A DNA stretch of 64,000 nt from JBCBKU01 sp038521345 (GCA_038521345.1 JBCBKU010000002.1:1-64000), one strand, 5' to 3'; positions 25,043 to 34,854 are shown, numbered from the stretch's first letter. Numbers and translations are program-made. The notes: generated by a model from the sequence alone, not told the origin.

Positions 25043-26059
25043 ATGAAAAACACCGTATTTCTTGGCGCACTGACCGTGGCCGGCCTTGTGGCCGGAGCCG
25101 CGTCGGCTGCGACATTGGAAGACGTCAAGGCGCGCGGCTCGCTGAACTGTGGCGTGACGACCGGTCTGGTCGGTTTTGCGGCTCCGGACGCAAACGGCAA
25201 CTGGGAAGGCTTCGATGTCGCCGTTTGCCGTGCCGTCGCAGCAGCCGTTCTCGGCGACCCGAGCGCGGTTGAGTTCGTGCCCACGACCGGCAAGACGCGC
25301 TTCACAGCACTTGCTTCGGGCGAAATCGACATGCTGGCCCGGAACACGACCTGGACCTTCTCGCGCGACGTCGACCTCAAGTTCGAATTTGTTGGCGTGA
25401 ACTACTATGACGGTCAGGGCTTCATGGTTCCAAAAGAACTGGGCGTGACGTCGGCCAAGGATCTGGACGGCGCGACCGTCTGCATCCAAACCGGCACCAC
25501 GACAGAGTTGAACCTGGCGGATTTCTTCCGCTCCAACAACATCAGCTACGAGCCGGTTCCGATCGAGACCAACGCAGAAGCTCAGCAGCAGTACCTTGCC
25601 GGTGCCTGTGACGTCTACACCACCGACGCTTCGGGCCTCGCTGCAACGCGTGCCTCGTTCGAGGATCCCTCGGCGCACGTCGTTCTGCCCGAAATCGTCT
25701 CCAAAGAGCCGCTCGGACCGCTTGTCCGTCACGGTGACAATGACTGGGGCGATATTGTTCGCTGGACGCTGAACGCGCTGATCACAGCCGAAGAACTCGG
25801 TGTCTCGTCGGCCAACGTGGAAGAGCTTTCGGGCGGCACGAACAACCCGGAAATCAACCGCCTGCTCGGCACCGAAGGCAACCTTGGCGAGATGCTCGGC
25901 CTCGAGGCCGACTGGGCCAAGACCGCTCTGATGGCGGTCGGCAACTACGGTGAGATCTTCGAGACCAACATTGGTGAGAACACTCCAATCGGTCTGGCTC
26001 GCGGTCTCAACGCACAGTGGACCGATGGTGGCCTGATCTACTCGCCGCCGTTCCGGTAA
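25043..26059 (+). CDS. aapJ: general L-amino-acid ABC transporter, periplasmic binding protein
   Basis: Periplasmic binding protein of the AapJ/BztA family, binding L-amino acids for import. It is 338 residues from MKNTVFLGAL, with a signal peptide cut near ASA-AT (residue 22) and the family block LNCGVTTGLVGFAAPDANG. GATGAGG precedes the ATG at 25043; the upstream extension of the frame is not used. A strong hairpin separates it from the permease genes, which fits the higher demand for the binding protein. Confidence 0.93.
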   Translation: MKNTVFLGALTVAGLVAGAASAATLEDVKARGSLNCGVTTGLVGFAAPDANGNWEGFDVAVCRAVAAAVLGDPSAVEFVPTTGKTRFTALASGEIDMLARNTTWTFSRDVDLKFEFVGVNYYDGQGFMVPKELGVTSAKDLDGATVCIQTGTTTELNLADFFRSNNISYEPVPIETNAEAQQQYLAGACDVYTTDASGLAATRASFEDPSAHVVLPEIVSKEPLGPLVRHGDNDWGDIVRWTLNALITAEELGVSSANVEELSGGTNNPEINRLLGTEGNLGEMLGLEADWAKTALMAVGNYGEIFETNIGENTPIGLARGLNAQWTDGGLIYSPPFR

Positions 26060-26070
26060 GATACGAACAA

Positions 26071-26101
26071 GAAGAGGGCGCGGTCATTCCGCGCCCTCTT
26101 C
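26071..26101 (+). terminator. attenuating hairpin between aapJ and aapQ
   Basis: A perfect 13-bp stem, GAAGAGGGCGCGG / CCGCGCCCTCTTC, with a 5-base TCATT loop. No T-run follows, so it probably acts as a partial terminator and as a 3' stabiliser of the aapJ message. Confidence 0.7.
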
Positions 26102-26174
26102 GCATTCAAACGCACCCCCGGCGCGAAAAAAGCGTGCGAAGACACGTCAGGAAGGAAACCGGGGCAACGGGGAT

Positions 26175-27416
26175 ATGTCCATGTCGACGCTAGCCGACCC
26201 GCCGAGCGAGTCGTTTCGCCTATCCATGCTGTTGAACGACACGCGGTATCGATCGCTGACGTTCCAGTTCATTGCGCTCATGCTGCTTGTGGCGGCCATC
26301 GCCTATCTGGGATCCAACCTGGTCAGTAACCTAAGGGCCGCGGGTCTGAACATTTCGTTCGACTTCCTGCGGGACCCGGCCGGATACGACATTAACCAGC
26401 GCCCAATCGAGTATACCAGTCAGTCGACCCATCTTCGCGCGTCGATCGTTGGCATCCTGAACACGCTGATCGTGGCCTTCTTGGCCTGCATAACTGCCAC
26501 GCTCTTCGGGGTGCTCGCTGGTGTTCTACGACTGTCGAACAACTGGATCATCGCGCGGCTCATGTCAGTTTATGTCGAAGCGTTCCGCAACGTGCCGGTT
26601 CTGATCTGGATCATCATTATCTTCTCCATCATGACGGTCAGTCTGCCCGGACCACGCGAATTCCGGGGCGAGAACCCGACCGCGTCGATGGCCTTTTTCG
26701 AGAGCGTCGCGTTCACGAACCGCGGTGTCTTCATACCCGGTCCGAATTTTACCAACCCGTTGTTTGCGTCAGCTGGTTTGAATTGGCTTCTTGTTCTTGC
26801 CGTGCTTGTGGCGTCTTGGTTCGGCGCGCGTATGCTCGCGAAGTGGGCGACGGACCGGCACGAGGCGACGGGTATTCGACCCACGACGTGGTACTACTCG
26901 CTGGCGATCTGGGTCGTTCCGGTCGCGGCATTGCTGTCGCTTATGGGTCTGACCTGGGAGTATCCGGAACTTCGCGGCTTTAACTTCCAAGGCGGCATCC
27001 AGATCCGCGGATCTCTGATCGCACTGTGGTTCGCGCTGGCAATCTATACCGGGGCCTTCATCGCCGAGAATGTCCGCGCCGGTATTCAGGCCATCCCTAA
27101 AGGTCAGACCGAGGCCGCAGCGTCGCTTGGTCTGCGCCCCAACCGGATCATGAGCCTTGTCGTACTTCCGCAGGCGCTTCGGGTGATCATCCCACCGCTG
27201 ATCTCGCAATATCTGAACATCACCAAGAACTCGTCGCTCGCCATTGCCGTGGGGTACATGGACGTGACCGGCACGCTGGGCGGCATCACGCTGAACCAAA
27301 CGGGCCGCGCGATCGAGGCGATCCTGCTCTTGATGCTGTTCTATCTGGTCATCAGTCTCAGCATTTCTGCGGTGATGAACGTCTACAATAATGCCGTGAA
27401 GCTGAAGGAGCGCTGA
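26175..27416 (+). CDS. aapQ: general L-amino-acid ABC transporter, permease 1
   Basis: Inner-membrane permease of the Aap/Bzt importer. It is 413 residues, long for a His/Glu/Gln-type permease, as is typical of AapQ/BztB. It has an N-terminal cytoplasmic part, about eight membrane segments, and the EAA-type loop around TEAAASLGLRPNRIMSLVV (from about residue 312). The next permease starts 2 bases after its stop. Confidence 0.93.
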   Translation: MSMSTLADPPSESFRLSMLLNDTRYRSLTFQFIALMLLVAAIAYLGSNLVSNLRAAGLNISFDFLRDPAGYDINQRPIEYTSQSTHLRASIVGILNTLIVAFLACITATLFGVLAGVLRLSNNWIIARLMSVYVEAFRNVPVLIWIIIIFSIMTVSLPGPREFRGENPTASMAFFESVAFTNRGVFIPGPNFTNPLFASAGLNWLLVLAVLVASWFGARMLAKWATDRHEATGIRPTTWYYSLAIWVVPVAALLSLMGLTWEYPELRGFNFQGGIQIRGSLIALWFALAIYTGAFIAENVRAGIQAIPKGQTEAAASLGLRPNRIMSLVVLPQALRVIIPPLISQYLNITKNSSLAIAVGYMDVTGTLGGITLNQTGRAIEAILLLMLFYLVISLSISAVMNVYNNAVKLKER

Positions 27417-27418
27417 TT

Positions 27419-28714
27419 ATGTCTGACACGCCTGCGCAATCCGTCGCCTTCGTACGGGAAACTCAGATCCCGCCTTCACCGCCACCGGCGAGTGAAAGCG
27501 GCGCTTTGAAATGGGCACGGGACAATCTTTTCTCGACCCCTCTGAACGGCATCATGACCATTGTGGCGCTGTTCCTGATCTGGCGCCTTTTGGACTTTGC
27601 GGTTCCTTGGATCGCAAATGGAGTCTGGAACTCTGATAGTCTCGCGGGATGCCGCGAAGCGCTGGACGGGGCGGTGGGAGCCTGCTTCTCGGTGCTCACC
27701 GAACGATGGAATCAGCTGCTCTTTGGGTTCAAGTACCCCTCCGAGTTGTATTGGCGCCCTTCGCTTGCGTTCATCCTGTTGTTTGTCGCTGCGGCGCCGG
27801 TTCTTTTTTCGATGCTGCCGCGCAGGCTTCTCTACTTTACCGGAATCTACCCGTTCTTGGCCTACTGGCTGATCTGGGGGGGGACCATCCTAATCCCGAT
27901 CGTGGCTCTTCTTGGCTTCGTGGTCGGGTATTTCGTCTTCCGGAGCCTTGAAGCGAAAAGCTTTGCGGGTGCCATGGGCGGTGCCGTGGTGGGTGCCATC
28001 GCCACGTGGTGGATCGGCGGTTTCGTCAGCGAAGCCGCCGCTTCGGTTCTCGCGTTTGAGCCGGTCGCATCGCGCGATCTCGGTGGCTTCATGCTCAACA
28101 TGATCCTCGGAACGGTCTGTGTCTCTTTGTCACTGCCGTTGGGCATCGTGCTTGCACTTGGTCGGCAATCGGACCTTCCGATTATCAAGTTCATCTGCGT
28201 GATCTTCATCGAGTTTGTGCGGGGCGTGCCGCTTATCACGCTTCTCTTCGTGGCGAACGTGGTGCTTGCGTACTTCCTTCCGCCGGGCACCAACTTCGAC
28301 CTGATCCTGCGTGTCATCATCATGATCACCATGTTCTCGGCGGCCTATATCGCCGAGGTGATCCGAGGGGGGCTCGCTGCGTTGCCGCGCGGCCAGTACG
28401 AGGCCGCCGACAGTCTGGGGCTCGACTATCCCCAGGCCATGCGGTTGATCATCCTGCCGCAGGCGCTGAAGATCTCAATCCCGGGCATCGTGAACGTTGC
28501 CGTTGGGCTCTTCAAAGACACCACACTCGTCTCGGTCATTTCCATGTTTGACCTCGTCGGCATGATCCGGGGCCCGATCCTGGCTTCGACGGAATGGAAC
28601 GGCGTCTACTGGGAGCTCTTCAGCTTCGCCGCGCTCCTGTTCTTCGTCGTCTGCTATGGCATCTCGCAATACTCACAATGGTTGGAGCGGCAGCTTCAGA
28701 CCGATCATAGATAA
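27419..28714 (+). CDS. aapM: general L-amino-acid ABC transporter, permease 2
   Basis: Second permease of the heterodimeric Aap/Bzt channel. It is 431 residues with a Pro-rich N-terminus (IPPSPPPASES) and several hydrophobic segments. The ATPase-contact loop is near YEAADSLGLDYPQAMRLIIL (about residues 326-345). It is preceded by GAAGGAG within the end of aapQ. Confidence 0.93.
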   Translation: MSDTPAQSVAFVRETQIPPSPPPASESGALKWARDNLFSTPLNGIMTIVALFLIWRLLDFAVPWIANGVWNSDSLAGCREALDGAVGACFSVLTERWNQLLFGFKYPSELYWRPSLAFILLFVAAAPVLFSMLPRRLLYFTGIYPFLAYWLIWGGTILIPIVALLGFVVGYFVFRSLEAKSFAGAMGGAVVGAIATWWIGGFVSEAAASVLAFEPVASRDLGGFMLNMILGTVCVSLSLPLGIVLALGRQSDLPIIKFICVIFIEFVRGVPLITLLFVANVVLAYFLPPGTNFDLILRVIIMITMFSAAYIAEVIRGGLAALPRGQYEAADSLGLDYPQAMRLIILPQALKISIPGIVNVAVGLFKDTTLVSVISMFDLVGMIRGPILASTEWNGVYWELFSFAALLFFVVCYGISQYSQWLERQLQTDHR

Positions 28715-28727
28715 GGGGGACTGACCC

Positions 28728-29513
28728 ATGGCAATGACCGAAGAGGCCATCGAACCCGCTGCACTGACCGTCTCGGACGAAGTGGCGGTCGAGATCCGCA
28801 ACATGAACAAGTGGTACGGGTCTTTCCACGTGCTTCGCGACATCGACCTGACGGTGTATCGCGGCGAGCGCATCGTAATCTGCGGACCGTCGGGGTCGGG
28901 GAAGTCGACGCTTATCCGCTGCATCAATGCGCTGGAAGAGCATCAAAAGGGCTCGATCACCGTCGATGGCACTTTGCTGTCCTCGGACATCAAGAACATC
29001 GACACGATCCGCTCTGAAGTCGGGATGGTGTTCCAGCACTTCAACCTGTTCCCGCATCTCACGATCCTCGAGAACTGCACCCTTGCGCCCATGTGGGTCC
29101 GGAAGATCCCGAAAAAGGAAGCCGAAGAAACGGCGATGCATTTCCTTGAGAAGGTGAAGATCCCCGAGCAGGCCGGGAAGTATCCCGGTCAGTTGTCGGG
29201 TGGTCAGCAGCAGCGGGTGGCGATTGCCCGGTCACTTTGCATGCGGCCGCGGATCATGCTCTTTGACGAGCCGACTTCGGCGCTGGACCCCGAGATGATA
29301 TCGGAGGTTCTCGACACCATGATCGAGCTCGCAGAAGAGGGCATGACGATGCTGTGCGTGACCCACGAGATGGGTTTTGCGCGGAAGGTCGCGAACCGGG
29401 TCATCTTTATGGATGCAGGACAAATCGTCGAACAGAACGAGCCGGAGGAGTTCTTCCAGAACCCCAAGAGCGATCGGACAAAGCTGTTCCTCAGCCAGAT
29501 CCTCGGTCACTGA
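28728..29513 (+). CDS. aapP: general L-amino-acid ABC transporter, ATPase
   Basis: Cytoplasmic ATPase that powers the Aap importer. It is 261 residues with Walker A GPSGSGKST (about 55-63), signature LSGGQQQRVAIARSL, and Walker B IMLFDEPTSALDPE. It ends the four-gene operon. Its stop lies 2 bases from the convergent phosphatase stop, inside a small TGATC-TCA-GATCA dyad. Confidence 0.94.
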   Translation: MAMTEEAIEPAALTVSDEVAVEIRNMNKWYGSFHVLRDIDLTVYRGERIVICGPSGSGKSTLIRCINALEEHQKGSITVDGTLLSSDIKNIDTIRSEVGMVFQHFNLFPHLTILENCTLAPMWVRKIPKKEAEETAMHFLEKVKIPEQAGKYPGQLSGGQQQRVAIARSLCMRPRIMLFDEPTSALDPEMISEVLDTMIELAEEGMTMLCVTHEMGFARKVANRVIFMDAGQIVEQNEPEEFFQNPKSDRTKLFLSQILGH

Positions 29514-29515
29514 TC

Positions 29516-30016
29516 TCAGATCAACTCTCGGGGCACGACGAAATCAATCGCGTGCCCCGTTTCCCAGGTTACTTCGGACCAATCGGCCACCCCAAAGCGG
29601 ACCGCCAGGGTAGCGCCCGTCGGGTAGTCCCCGAATTTTTCGTGGGACGGCGGCGCCTTAACAATGCGCCGCGAAAACGCTGCGAATCCGGGATTGTGGC
29701 CGATAATCATCGTCACCGTCTGATTGCACCGGCGAACAACACCCAGAATGGTTTCGGCCCCGGCTTCGTATAAGGCAGGCTCACTGCGCATGGGCACGCC
29801 GGGAAACTGGCCGGCCATCAATCCCCAAGTATCCACCGTGCGCCGCGCGCCCGAAACCACAACATCACCTGGAACGTATCCTCGGCCCCGAAGCCACTGT
29901 CCAACTGCGACGGCCGATTTCCGACCGCGCCCATTTAGCGGCCGGTCGAAGTCGTCCAGTGACGCGTCGCCCCAACTCGACTTGGTATGGCGCATTATCA
30001 GCAGCGTGAGGGTCAT
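29516..30016 (-). CDS. SixA-type histidine phosphatase
   Basis: Histidine-phosphatase-superfamily protein of 166 residues. The catalytic RHTKSSWGD is at residues 9-17 (His10) and the second histidine is in MIIGHNPGF. The size and motifs fit SixA-like phosphohistidine phosphatases, so it may act on phosphorelay or PTS-type proteins, but the target is unknown. I chose the ATG at 30016, which overlaps the stop of the upstream Fe-S gene (ATGA); a longer open frame reaches 30523. Confidence 0.8.
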   Translation of the reverse strand: MTLTLLIMRHTKSSWGDASLDDFDRPLNGRGRKSAVAVGQWLRGRGYVPGDVVVSGARRTVDTWGLMAGQFPGVPMRSEPALYEAGAETILGVVRRCNQTVTMIIGHNPGFAAFSRRIVKAPPSHEKFGDYPTGATLAVRFGVADWSEVTWETGHAIDFVVPRELI

Positions 30017-30663
30017 CGGTGGAACCGCGTCATGTGATAGGCCGATTGTGCCGCGGAACGACCGTAGCTTTGACTGATCGGGCACGCGCGCCGTGCGGCA
30101 CATCCTTGGTCCAGGCAATCTATGCCCGGCGGTGTATTGAGAAAGGCGTGGCACGCGGCGGTGTTGTAGCCGGTGTCTGTCAGTGCGCCCACGGGACAGG
30201 CCGAACGGCAGGGCTGGCTTGCGCAGGTCTCGCAGGGGCGCGGACCCACGGGTGGCAGGTCGATCTGCTCGGGCAGCGCCAGTGCGCCGCGATAAGATAC
30301 CATCAGACCGGCCGTGTCGTGCACCAGAAGCGCTACAGGAGATGACCAGGCACGCCCTGTCCGGATGGCCCAATGGATGAAGGGATGCCACGGCGGGCCG
30401 CCAAACGGGTAGACAGCCAGTGCACCGACCGCGTTGGCGAGGGACCCGATCACCCTTCGTGACCATGCATCGACGGGATCGTTGCTTGCCCCCCATTCGG
30501 GAGACGCGGTTAGGGCCGGCCAAAACCCCGGTTCGTGGGGACCAAGAAGCAGAAGCGTACCGGTGCCATCCGGTGCCGCGTCCTCTGAGACGGGATGAAA
30601 GCCCCCGAAGATGTCCAGATGCTGACGCCGCGCCATGTTCTGAAGCTCGGCGTAGGGGGTCAT
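30013..30663 (-). CDS. ferredoxin-like 4Fe-4S protein
   Basis: A 216-residue soluble protein with a C-terminal cysteine cluster. CETCASQPCRSACPVGAL supplies four cysteines in a CxxCx4CxxxCP spacing, and CLDQGCAARRACPI adds three more, enough for one or two [4Fe-4S] centres. The N-terminal 130 residues resemble the front part of QueG-like or reductive-dehalogenase-type proteins only weakly. It overlaps argB upstream and the SixA-type gene downstream by 4 bases each, forming a tight three-gene set. Confidence 0.7.
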   Translation of the reverse strand: MTPYAELQNMARRQHLDIFGGFHPVSEDAAPDGTGTLLLLGPHEPGFWPALTASPEWGASNDPVDAWSRRVIGSLANAVGALAVYPFGGPPWHPFIHWAIRTGRAWSSPVALLVHDTAGLMVSYRGALALPEQIDLPPVGPRPCETCASQPCRSACPVGALTDTGYNTAACHAFLNTPPGIDCLDQGCAARRACPISQSYGRSAAQSAYHMTRFHR

Positions 30664-31529
30664 CGCGGTGGCCGGATCAACGAGCCTGCACCATGATCGG
30701 TAAAGAGCTCCAAAAGGCAGGCATTGGGTGCGCGACCATCGAGGATCACAGCAGCCCGAACCCCATCCGCAATGGCCGCCAGAGCGGTCTCGGTCTTCGG
30801 GATCATACCGCCAGCGATAACTCCGGCCTCGGTAAGATCACGAATCTCGTCAGGCGTCAGCTCCGTCAGGACATCGCCCTCGTCATTCTTGACACCAGCC
30901 ACGTCGGTCAGAAGCAACAGCCGATCAGCCTTCAGGCTGGCTGCGATTGCGCCCGCTGCGGTGTCACCATTCACGTTATAGGTTTCCCCGTTCCGGCCGG
31001 CCCCGATTGGCGCAATAACCGGTATGATTTCGGCCGCGTGCAGTGACCGGAGAAAAGCCGGGTTGAAGTTCACCGGTTGTCCGACAAACCCGAGCGCAGG
31101 GTCCGCGGGATCGCAGACCATCAGATTGGCATCCTTTCCCGACAAGCCGACGGCGCGCCCGCCCGCCAGAGTTATGGCCTGAACAATCGACTTGTTCACC
31201 TTGCCGGAGAGGACCATCTCGACCACTTCCACGGTGGCTGCATCGGTGACGCGCTTGCCGCGGACGAATTCCGACGGGATTGCCAAACGCTCGAGCATCT
31301 CGTTGATCTGTGGGCCACCCCCATGAACGACAACAGGATTGACGCCGACCTGCTGCATCAGCGTAACGTCGCGGGCAAAACTCTGAAGGCCGTCGTCCGA
31401 TCCCATGGCATGACCGCCTAGCTTGATGACGACGGTCGCGCCGTCATAGCGCTGCAGATACGGCAGCGCCTGATTCAGCGTTCGCGCAGCAGCGATCCAG
31501 TCGCGGTTCATCGCGTCTTGTGTCTTCAT
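30660..31529 (-). CDS. argB: acetylglutamate kinase
   Basis: Second step of arginine synthesis: N-acetylglutamate + ATP to the 5-phosphate. It is 289 residues. The N-terminal KLGGHAMG and VHGGGPQI motifs and the C-terminal GMIPK segment match the arginine-inhibited hexameric type. It is coupled by ATGA to the downstream Fe-S gene. Confidence 0.95.
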   Translation of the reverse strand: MKTQDAMNRDWIAAARTLNQALPYLQRYDGATVVIKLGGHAMGSDDGLQSFARDVTLMQQVGVNPVVVHGGGPQINEMLERLAIPSEFVRGKRVTDAATVEVVEMVLSGKVNKSIVQAITLAGGRAVGLSGKDANLMVCDPADPALGFVGQPVNFNPAFLRSLHAAEIIPVIAPIGAGRNGETYNVNGDTAAGAIAASLKADRLLLLTDVAGVKNDEGDVLTELTPDEIRDLTEAGVIAGGMIPKTETALAAIADGVRAAVILDGRAPNACLLELFTDHGAGSLIRPPR

Positions 31530-31575
31530 TTCACCCTAGGCCACCCTAACGATCTAGCCGTTGAGAAGTGCGCAC

Positions 31576-32223
31576 TCAAGTGATCCCCGCGATGGCAGCG
31601 CGCAAATCGTCGAGGCCATCGCCCGTTTCGGATGACGTGACGATCAGTTCGGGGTAGGCTGCGGGATGCCCGGCCAACACGCCGCGAACCTGGTCCAATA
31701 CCTTGTCGAGCGCGCCAGTCTTAAGCTTGTCGATTTTGGTCAGGACGACTTGGAACGGAACTGCGGAACTGTCCAATAGCCGCAGGATCTCTCCATCTAC
31801 CGGTTTGATACCGTGACGGGCGTCAATCAATACAAAGGCGCGGCGCAATGTTGCTCGGCCGCCGAGATATGCCTTGAGCAGCGCTTGCCAGCGTTCGACC
31901 ACCGGGATGGGCGCCTTGGCAAAGCCATACCCCGGAAGATCGACAAGATAATGCGTTTCACCCAAGGTGAAGAAGTTGATCTCTTGCGTCCGCCCGGGTG
32001 TGTTCGATGTCCGGGCCAGTGCCCGGCGTCGGGTGACGGCGTTGATCAGGCTGGATTTGCCCACATTCGATCGCCCGGCAAAACAGACCTCGACCCGGTC
32101 CGCGGGGGGCAGACCGTCCATACCCACCACGCCTTTCAAAAAATTCGTTGGATGGCGAAAGAGATGCGCACCGGCATCGATGGCAGGCCTGTCCGGGTCG
32201 GAGACCGGGAACGGAAGGTTCAT
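31576..32223 (-). CDS. engB: ribosome biogenesis GTP-binding protein EngB/YsxC
   Basis: Essential GTPase for late 50S assembly. It is 215 residues with G1 GRSNVGKSS (50-58), G3 DLPGYG, G4 TKID and G5 TSSETG in order. The start overlaps the stop of the MOSC gene (ATGA). It belongs to the yidC-MOSC-engB group that is conserved in Rhodobacterales. Confidence 0.95.
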   Translation of the reverse strand: MNLPFPVSDPDRPAIDAGAHLFRHPTNFLKGVVGMDGLPPADRVEVCFAGRSNVGKSSLINAVTRRRALARTSNTPGRTQEINFFTLGETHYLVDLPGYGFAKAPIPVVERWQALLKAYLGGRATLRRAFVLIDARHGIKPVDGEILRLLDSSAVPFQVVLTKIDKLKTGALDKVLDQVRGVLAGHPAAYPELIVTSSETGDGLDDLRAAIAGIT

Positions 32224-32960
32224 ATCAGGTCCAATTCATCGCCAGCCCGCACGCGACCGCCCTGCGAAACGCGCGCGTAAACGCCGAAGTCCCGGTGGCC
32301 CCACCCGTCTTCCAGCGCGCGCAAGACGTTTGCGTCGCGGCGGCCTGTCAGTGGGTTGGCATCCGGGGCCCGGCACCGGTCGGTCGGGCGGGTAACCTCA
32401 AGCGTCGCGCCGCCTAGCCGGATGGACCGCCCTATCAGATCGAACTCACCCCAGGGACCGAGACCATCCACAACGAGGTTGCCGCGAAAGCGGCCGATAT
32501 CGAGATCCTGCCCGAGTTTGTCGGACAGCGCGCGCAGGCTTGCCAGATTGAGGATCGCCACCTCGGCTTCGCCGTTGTCGGCCATCCCCTTGGCAGGAGC
32601 GCGCACAAGACGCGCCGGCGCTGGACGATCCGAGTCCCAGAGTGGAGAGATCCATGCCTTTAGTTTTTCGCCATCGCGCTCCGGATCGATCGTCGTCGGA
32701 TCGGCATCCGGATGCGTCAACGTAATGTGGCCGTTCGCTTCTGTACGTGCGTGGATTTGCGCCAGCCTGGGACCGCTGGCCACGACCAAGAAATTCCGCC
32801 GGGGTTGCCATTCTTCGGTATCCGGGGCGTTAGCATGCAGAACAGCCCAGGCCCTGTCTCCGGGCAAGGGCGCATCGGCCATGAGGGTCACCTCGGGCAA
32901 TTCTTCCCGGCCTATCCCCTTGATGGGATGTCGCCAAATCGATGCAAGAGCCGCGCCCAT
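32220..32960 (-). CDS. MOSC-domain protein
   Basis: A 246-residue protein with an N-terminal beta-barrel (SIWRHPIKGIG, residues 8-18) and a C-terminal MOSC sulfur-carrier domain, typical of proteins that bind molybdenum cofactor or move sulfur. The usual conserved cysteine is visible in TRPTDRCRAPD. I use the ATG at 32960, 10 bases after the yidC stop; the frame is open to 33038 but that part lies within yidC. No obvious ribosome-binding site is present, suggesting coupling to yidC. Confidence 0.8.
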   Translation of the reverse strand: MGAALASIWRHPIKGIGREELPEVTLMADAPLPGDRAWAVLHANAPDTEEWQPRRNFLVVASGPRLAQIHARTEANGHITLTHPDADPTTIDPERDGEKLKAWISPLWDSDRPAPARLVRAPAKGMADNGEAEVAILNLASLRALSDKLGQDLDIGRFRGNLVVDGLGPWGEFDLIGRSIRLGGATLEVTRPTDRCRAPDANPLTGRRDANVLRALEDGWGHRDFGVYARVSQGGRVRAGDELDLI

Positions 32961-32970
32961 CGAGTTTGCG

Positions 32971-34854
32971 TCACTTCTTGGCCGGTGGGTCGGCCTTCTT
33001 GTTGCGTTTGAAGGTCGAAAGAATATTGCCGAAGACATCGGGCGTGTACCCTTGGCTTCGCATGATCAGGTATTGCTGGGCGAAGGTAATTACGTTGTTT
33101 GCGATCCAGTACACGATCAAACCGCTGGCAAACGACCCCAACATGAACATGAAGATCCAGGGCAACCACGCAAAGATCATCGCCTGCGTGGGGTCGGTCG
33201 GTGCCGGGTTCAGCTTTTGCTGCAGCCACATCGACACGCCGAGGCAAAGCGGCAGGATCCCGATAAAGATCAGCGCCATGATGGAATTGGGCTCGGGCCC
33301 AGCCCAGGGGAGCAGGCCCCAAAGGTTGAAGAGCGACGATGGGTCGGGCGCAGATAGATCGCGGATCCAACCGAACCAGGGTTCATGGCGAAGTTCGATT
33401 GTGACGAAGATCACTTTGTAGAGCGAAAAGAAGATCGGGATCTGCACCAGAATCGGAAGACACCCCGCGGCCGGGTTCACCTTCTCTTTCTTGTAGAGCG
33501 CCATCATCTCGGTCTGCAGTTTCTGACGATCGTCCCCCGCGCGTTCCTTGAGCTTCTCCATCTCCGGCTGAAGCTCCTTCATCTTCGCCATAGACGAATA
33601 GGACTTGTAGGCGAGAGGGAACAAGATCGCCTTGATCACGAAGGTGAGCGCGATGATCGCCCAGCCCATATTGCCAATCAGGATGTTCAGTTCGTGCAGA
33701 AGCCAGAAGATCGGCTTGGTGAAGAAAAAGAACCAGCCCCAGTCGATGGAGTCGAGGAACCGGTAGATGCCGTCGCCCTCGGCGCCCGCCAGGCCGACCC
33801 CATAGGCGAAGGACGTGCCAAGGCCGCTGGTGTCAAACCCAGCTTCATAATTGCGGATGGTTTCCCATTCCTTTGCACCGGCAAAGAACTGAGACGTCAC
33901 CGAGACGGTGGCCCCCGGAGCGACATCGCGCGCAGCCTGAAGGGTTGTCGCGCGATATATATCCCGCCCGGCGTCGTACTGGAGGGCCGAGTCGAACCGT
34001 GCATCGGCAGGCGGGATCAGGGTCGTCATCCAGAAATGATCGGTGAATCCCAGCCAGCCGTTCGACTGTACTTCGACCACGTCCGCTTGCGCCCCCCAGC
34101 GGGGATCCGAATCCATGTCGCGGAGGTTGCCGTAGTCGATCTCGTTCATTTCCTCGCCGGTCTGGCGGATGGCCCCCTCGTGCAGGATGAAGAAGCCGCG
34201 CAGATCGGCGGGCTCGCCGTGGCGCGCGATGACACCGTAGGGAGCGACGCGAACCGGAGCAGTGCCGCTATTGGTCACCGATTGGGTGATCTTGAACATG
34301 AACCGGTCATCGACCGAGATCGTGCGGCGAAATGCAAGACCGGCCGGGCTATCCCATCCGATGACAACATCATTTCCGGGCGACAGATCGCCAGCTTCGA
34401 CGACCTGCCATATCGTGTCCGCCGTAGGAACATCATCGAGAGTGAGCGTGCCGCCCTGGGCCCAGCCGAAGACCGCATAGTATGCGGACTCGGTTCCTTC
34501 CGGTGTCAAGAGCGTAACGATGTCGGCGTCGTCGTCGAGGCTTTCCCGGTAGGTCCTGAGGCGCAGGTCGTCGATCCGGCCCCCCCGCAACGAAAGCGAG
34601 CCTTCCAGAAGGGGCGTTTCGATTGTGATCCGCGGGGCCTCTGCCTCCGCCCTGGCCTCGGGCAGCGGCGTGGCCGTCGGCGCTGCGCCCGGAAGCGCTG
34701 CCGGAGCCCCGGCACCCGGCACCGTGGCTGCGGCCTCGTCAGCAGGAGGTTGCTGGAGCGCGGGGTCTTCCGGCGGGAAGAGCACGAACCAAACAAGAAT
34801 GACGAGGAAACTGAGTGCCGTCGCCAGGATCAGGTTCTTGTTCTGATCGTCCAT
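32971..34854 (-). CDS. yidC: membrane protein insertase YidC
   Basis: Inserts and folds inner-membrane proteins, alone or with SecYEG. It is 627 residues from MDDQNKNLILA. It has an N-terminal membrane anchor, an Ala/Pro-rich linker, a large periplasmic beta domain (about 75-370), then the conserved five-segment core with NMGWAIIALT and NPAAGCLPILVQIPIFFSLY. It is far downstream of rpmH-rnpA-yidD, with ttcA and an EAL gene between them. Confidence 0.96.
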   Translation of the reverse strand: MDDQNKNLILATALSFLVILVWFVLFPPEDPALQQPPADEAAATVPGAGAPAALPGAAPTATPLPEARAEAEAPRITIETPLLEGSLSLRGGRIDDLRLRTYRESLDDDADIVTLLTPEGTESAYYAVFGWAQGGTLTLDDVPTADTIWQVVEAGDLSPGNDVVIGWDSPAGLAFRRTISVDDRFMFKITQSVTNSGTAPVRVAPYGVIARHGEPADLRGFFILHEGAIRQTGEEMNEIDYGNLRDMDSDPRWGAQADVVEVQSNGWLGFTDHFWMTTLIPPADARFDSALQYDAGRDIYRATTLQAARDVAPGATVSVTSQFFAGAKEWETIRNYEAGFDTSGLGTSFAYGVGLAGAEGDGIYRFLDSIDWGWFFFFTKPIFWLLHELNILIGNMGWAIIALTFVIKAILFPLAYKSYSSMAKMKELQPEMEKLKERAGDDRQKLQTEMMALYKKEKVNPAAGCLPILVQIPIFFSLYKVIFVTIELRHEPWFGWIRDLSAPDPSSLFNLWGLLPWAGPEPNSIMALIFIGILPLCLGVSMWLQQKLNPAPTDPTQAMIFAWLPWIFMFMLGSFASGLIVYWIANNVITFAQQYLIMRSQGYTPDVFGNILSTFKRNKKADPPAKK

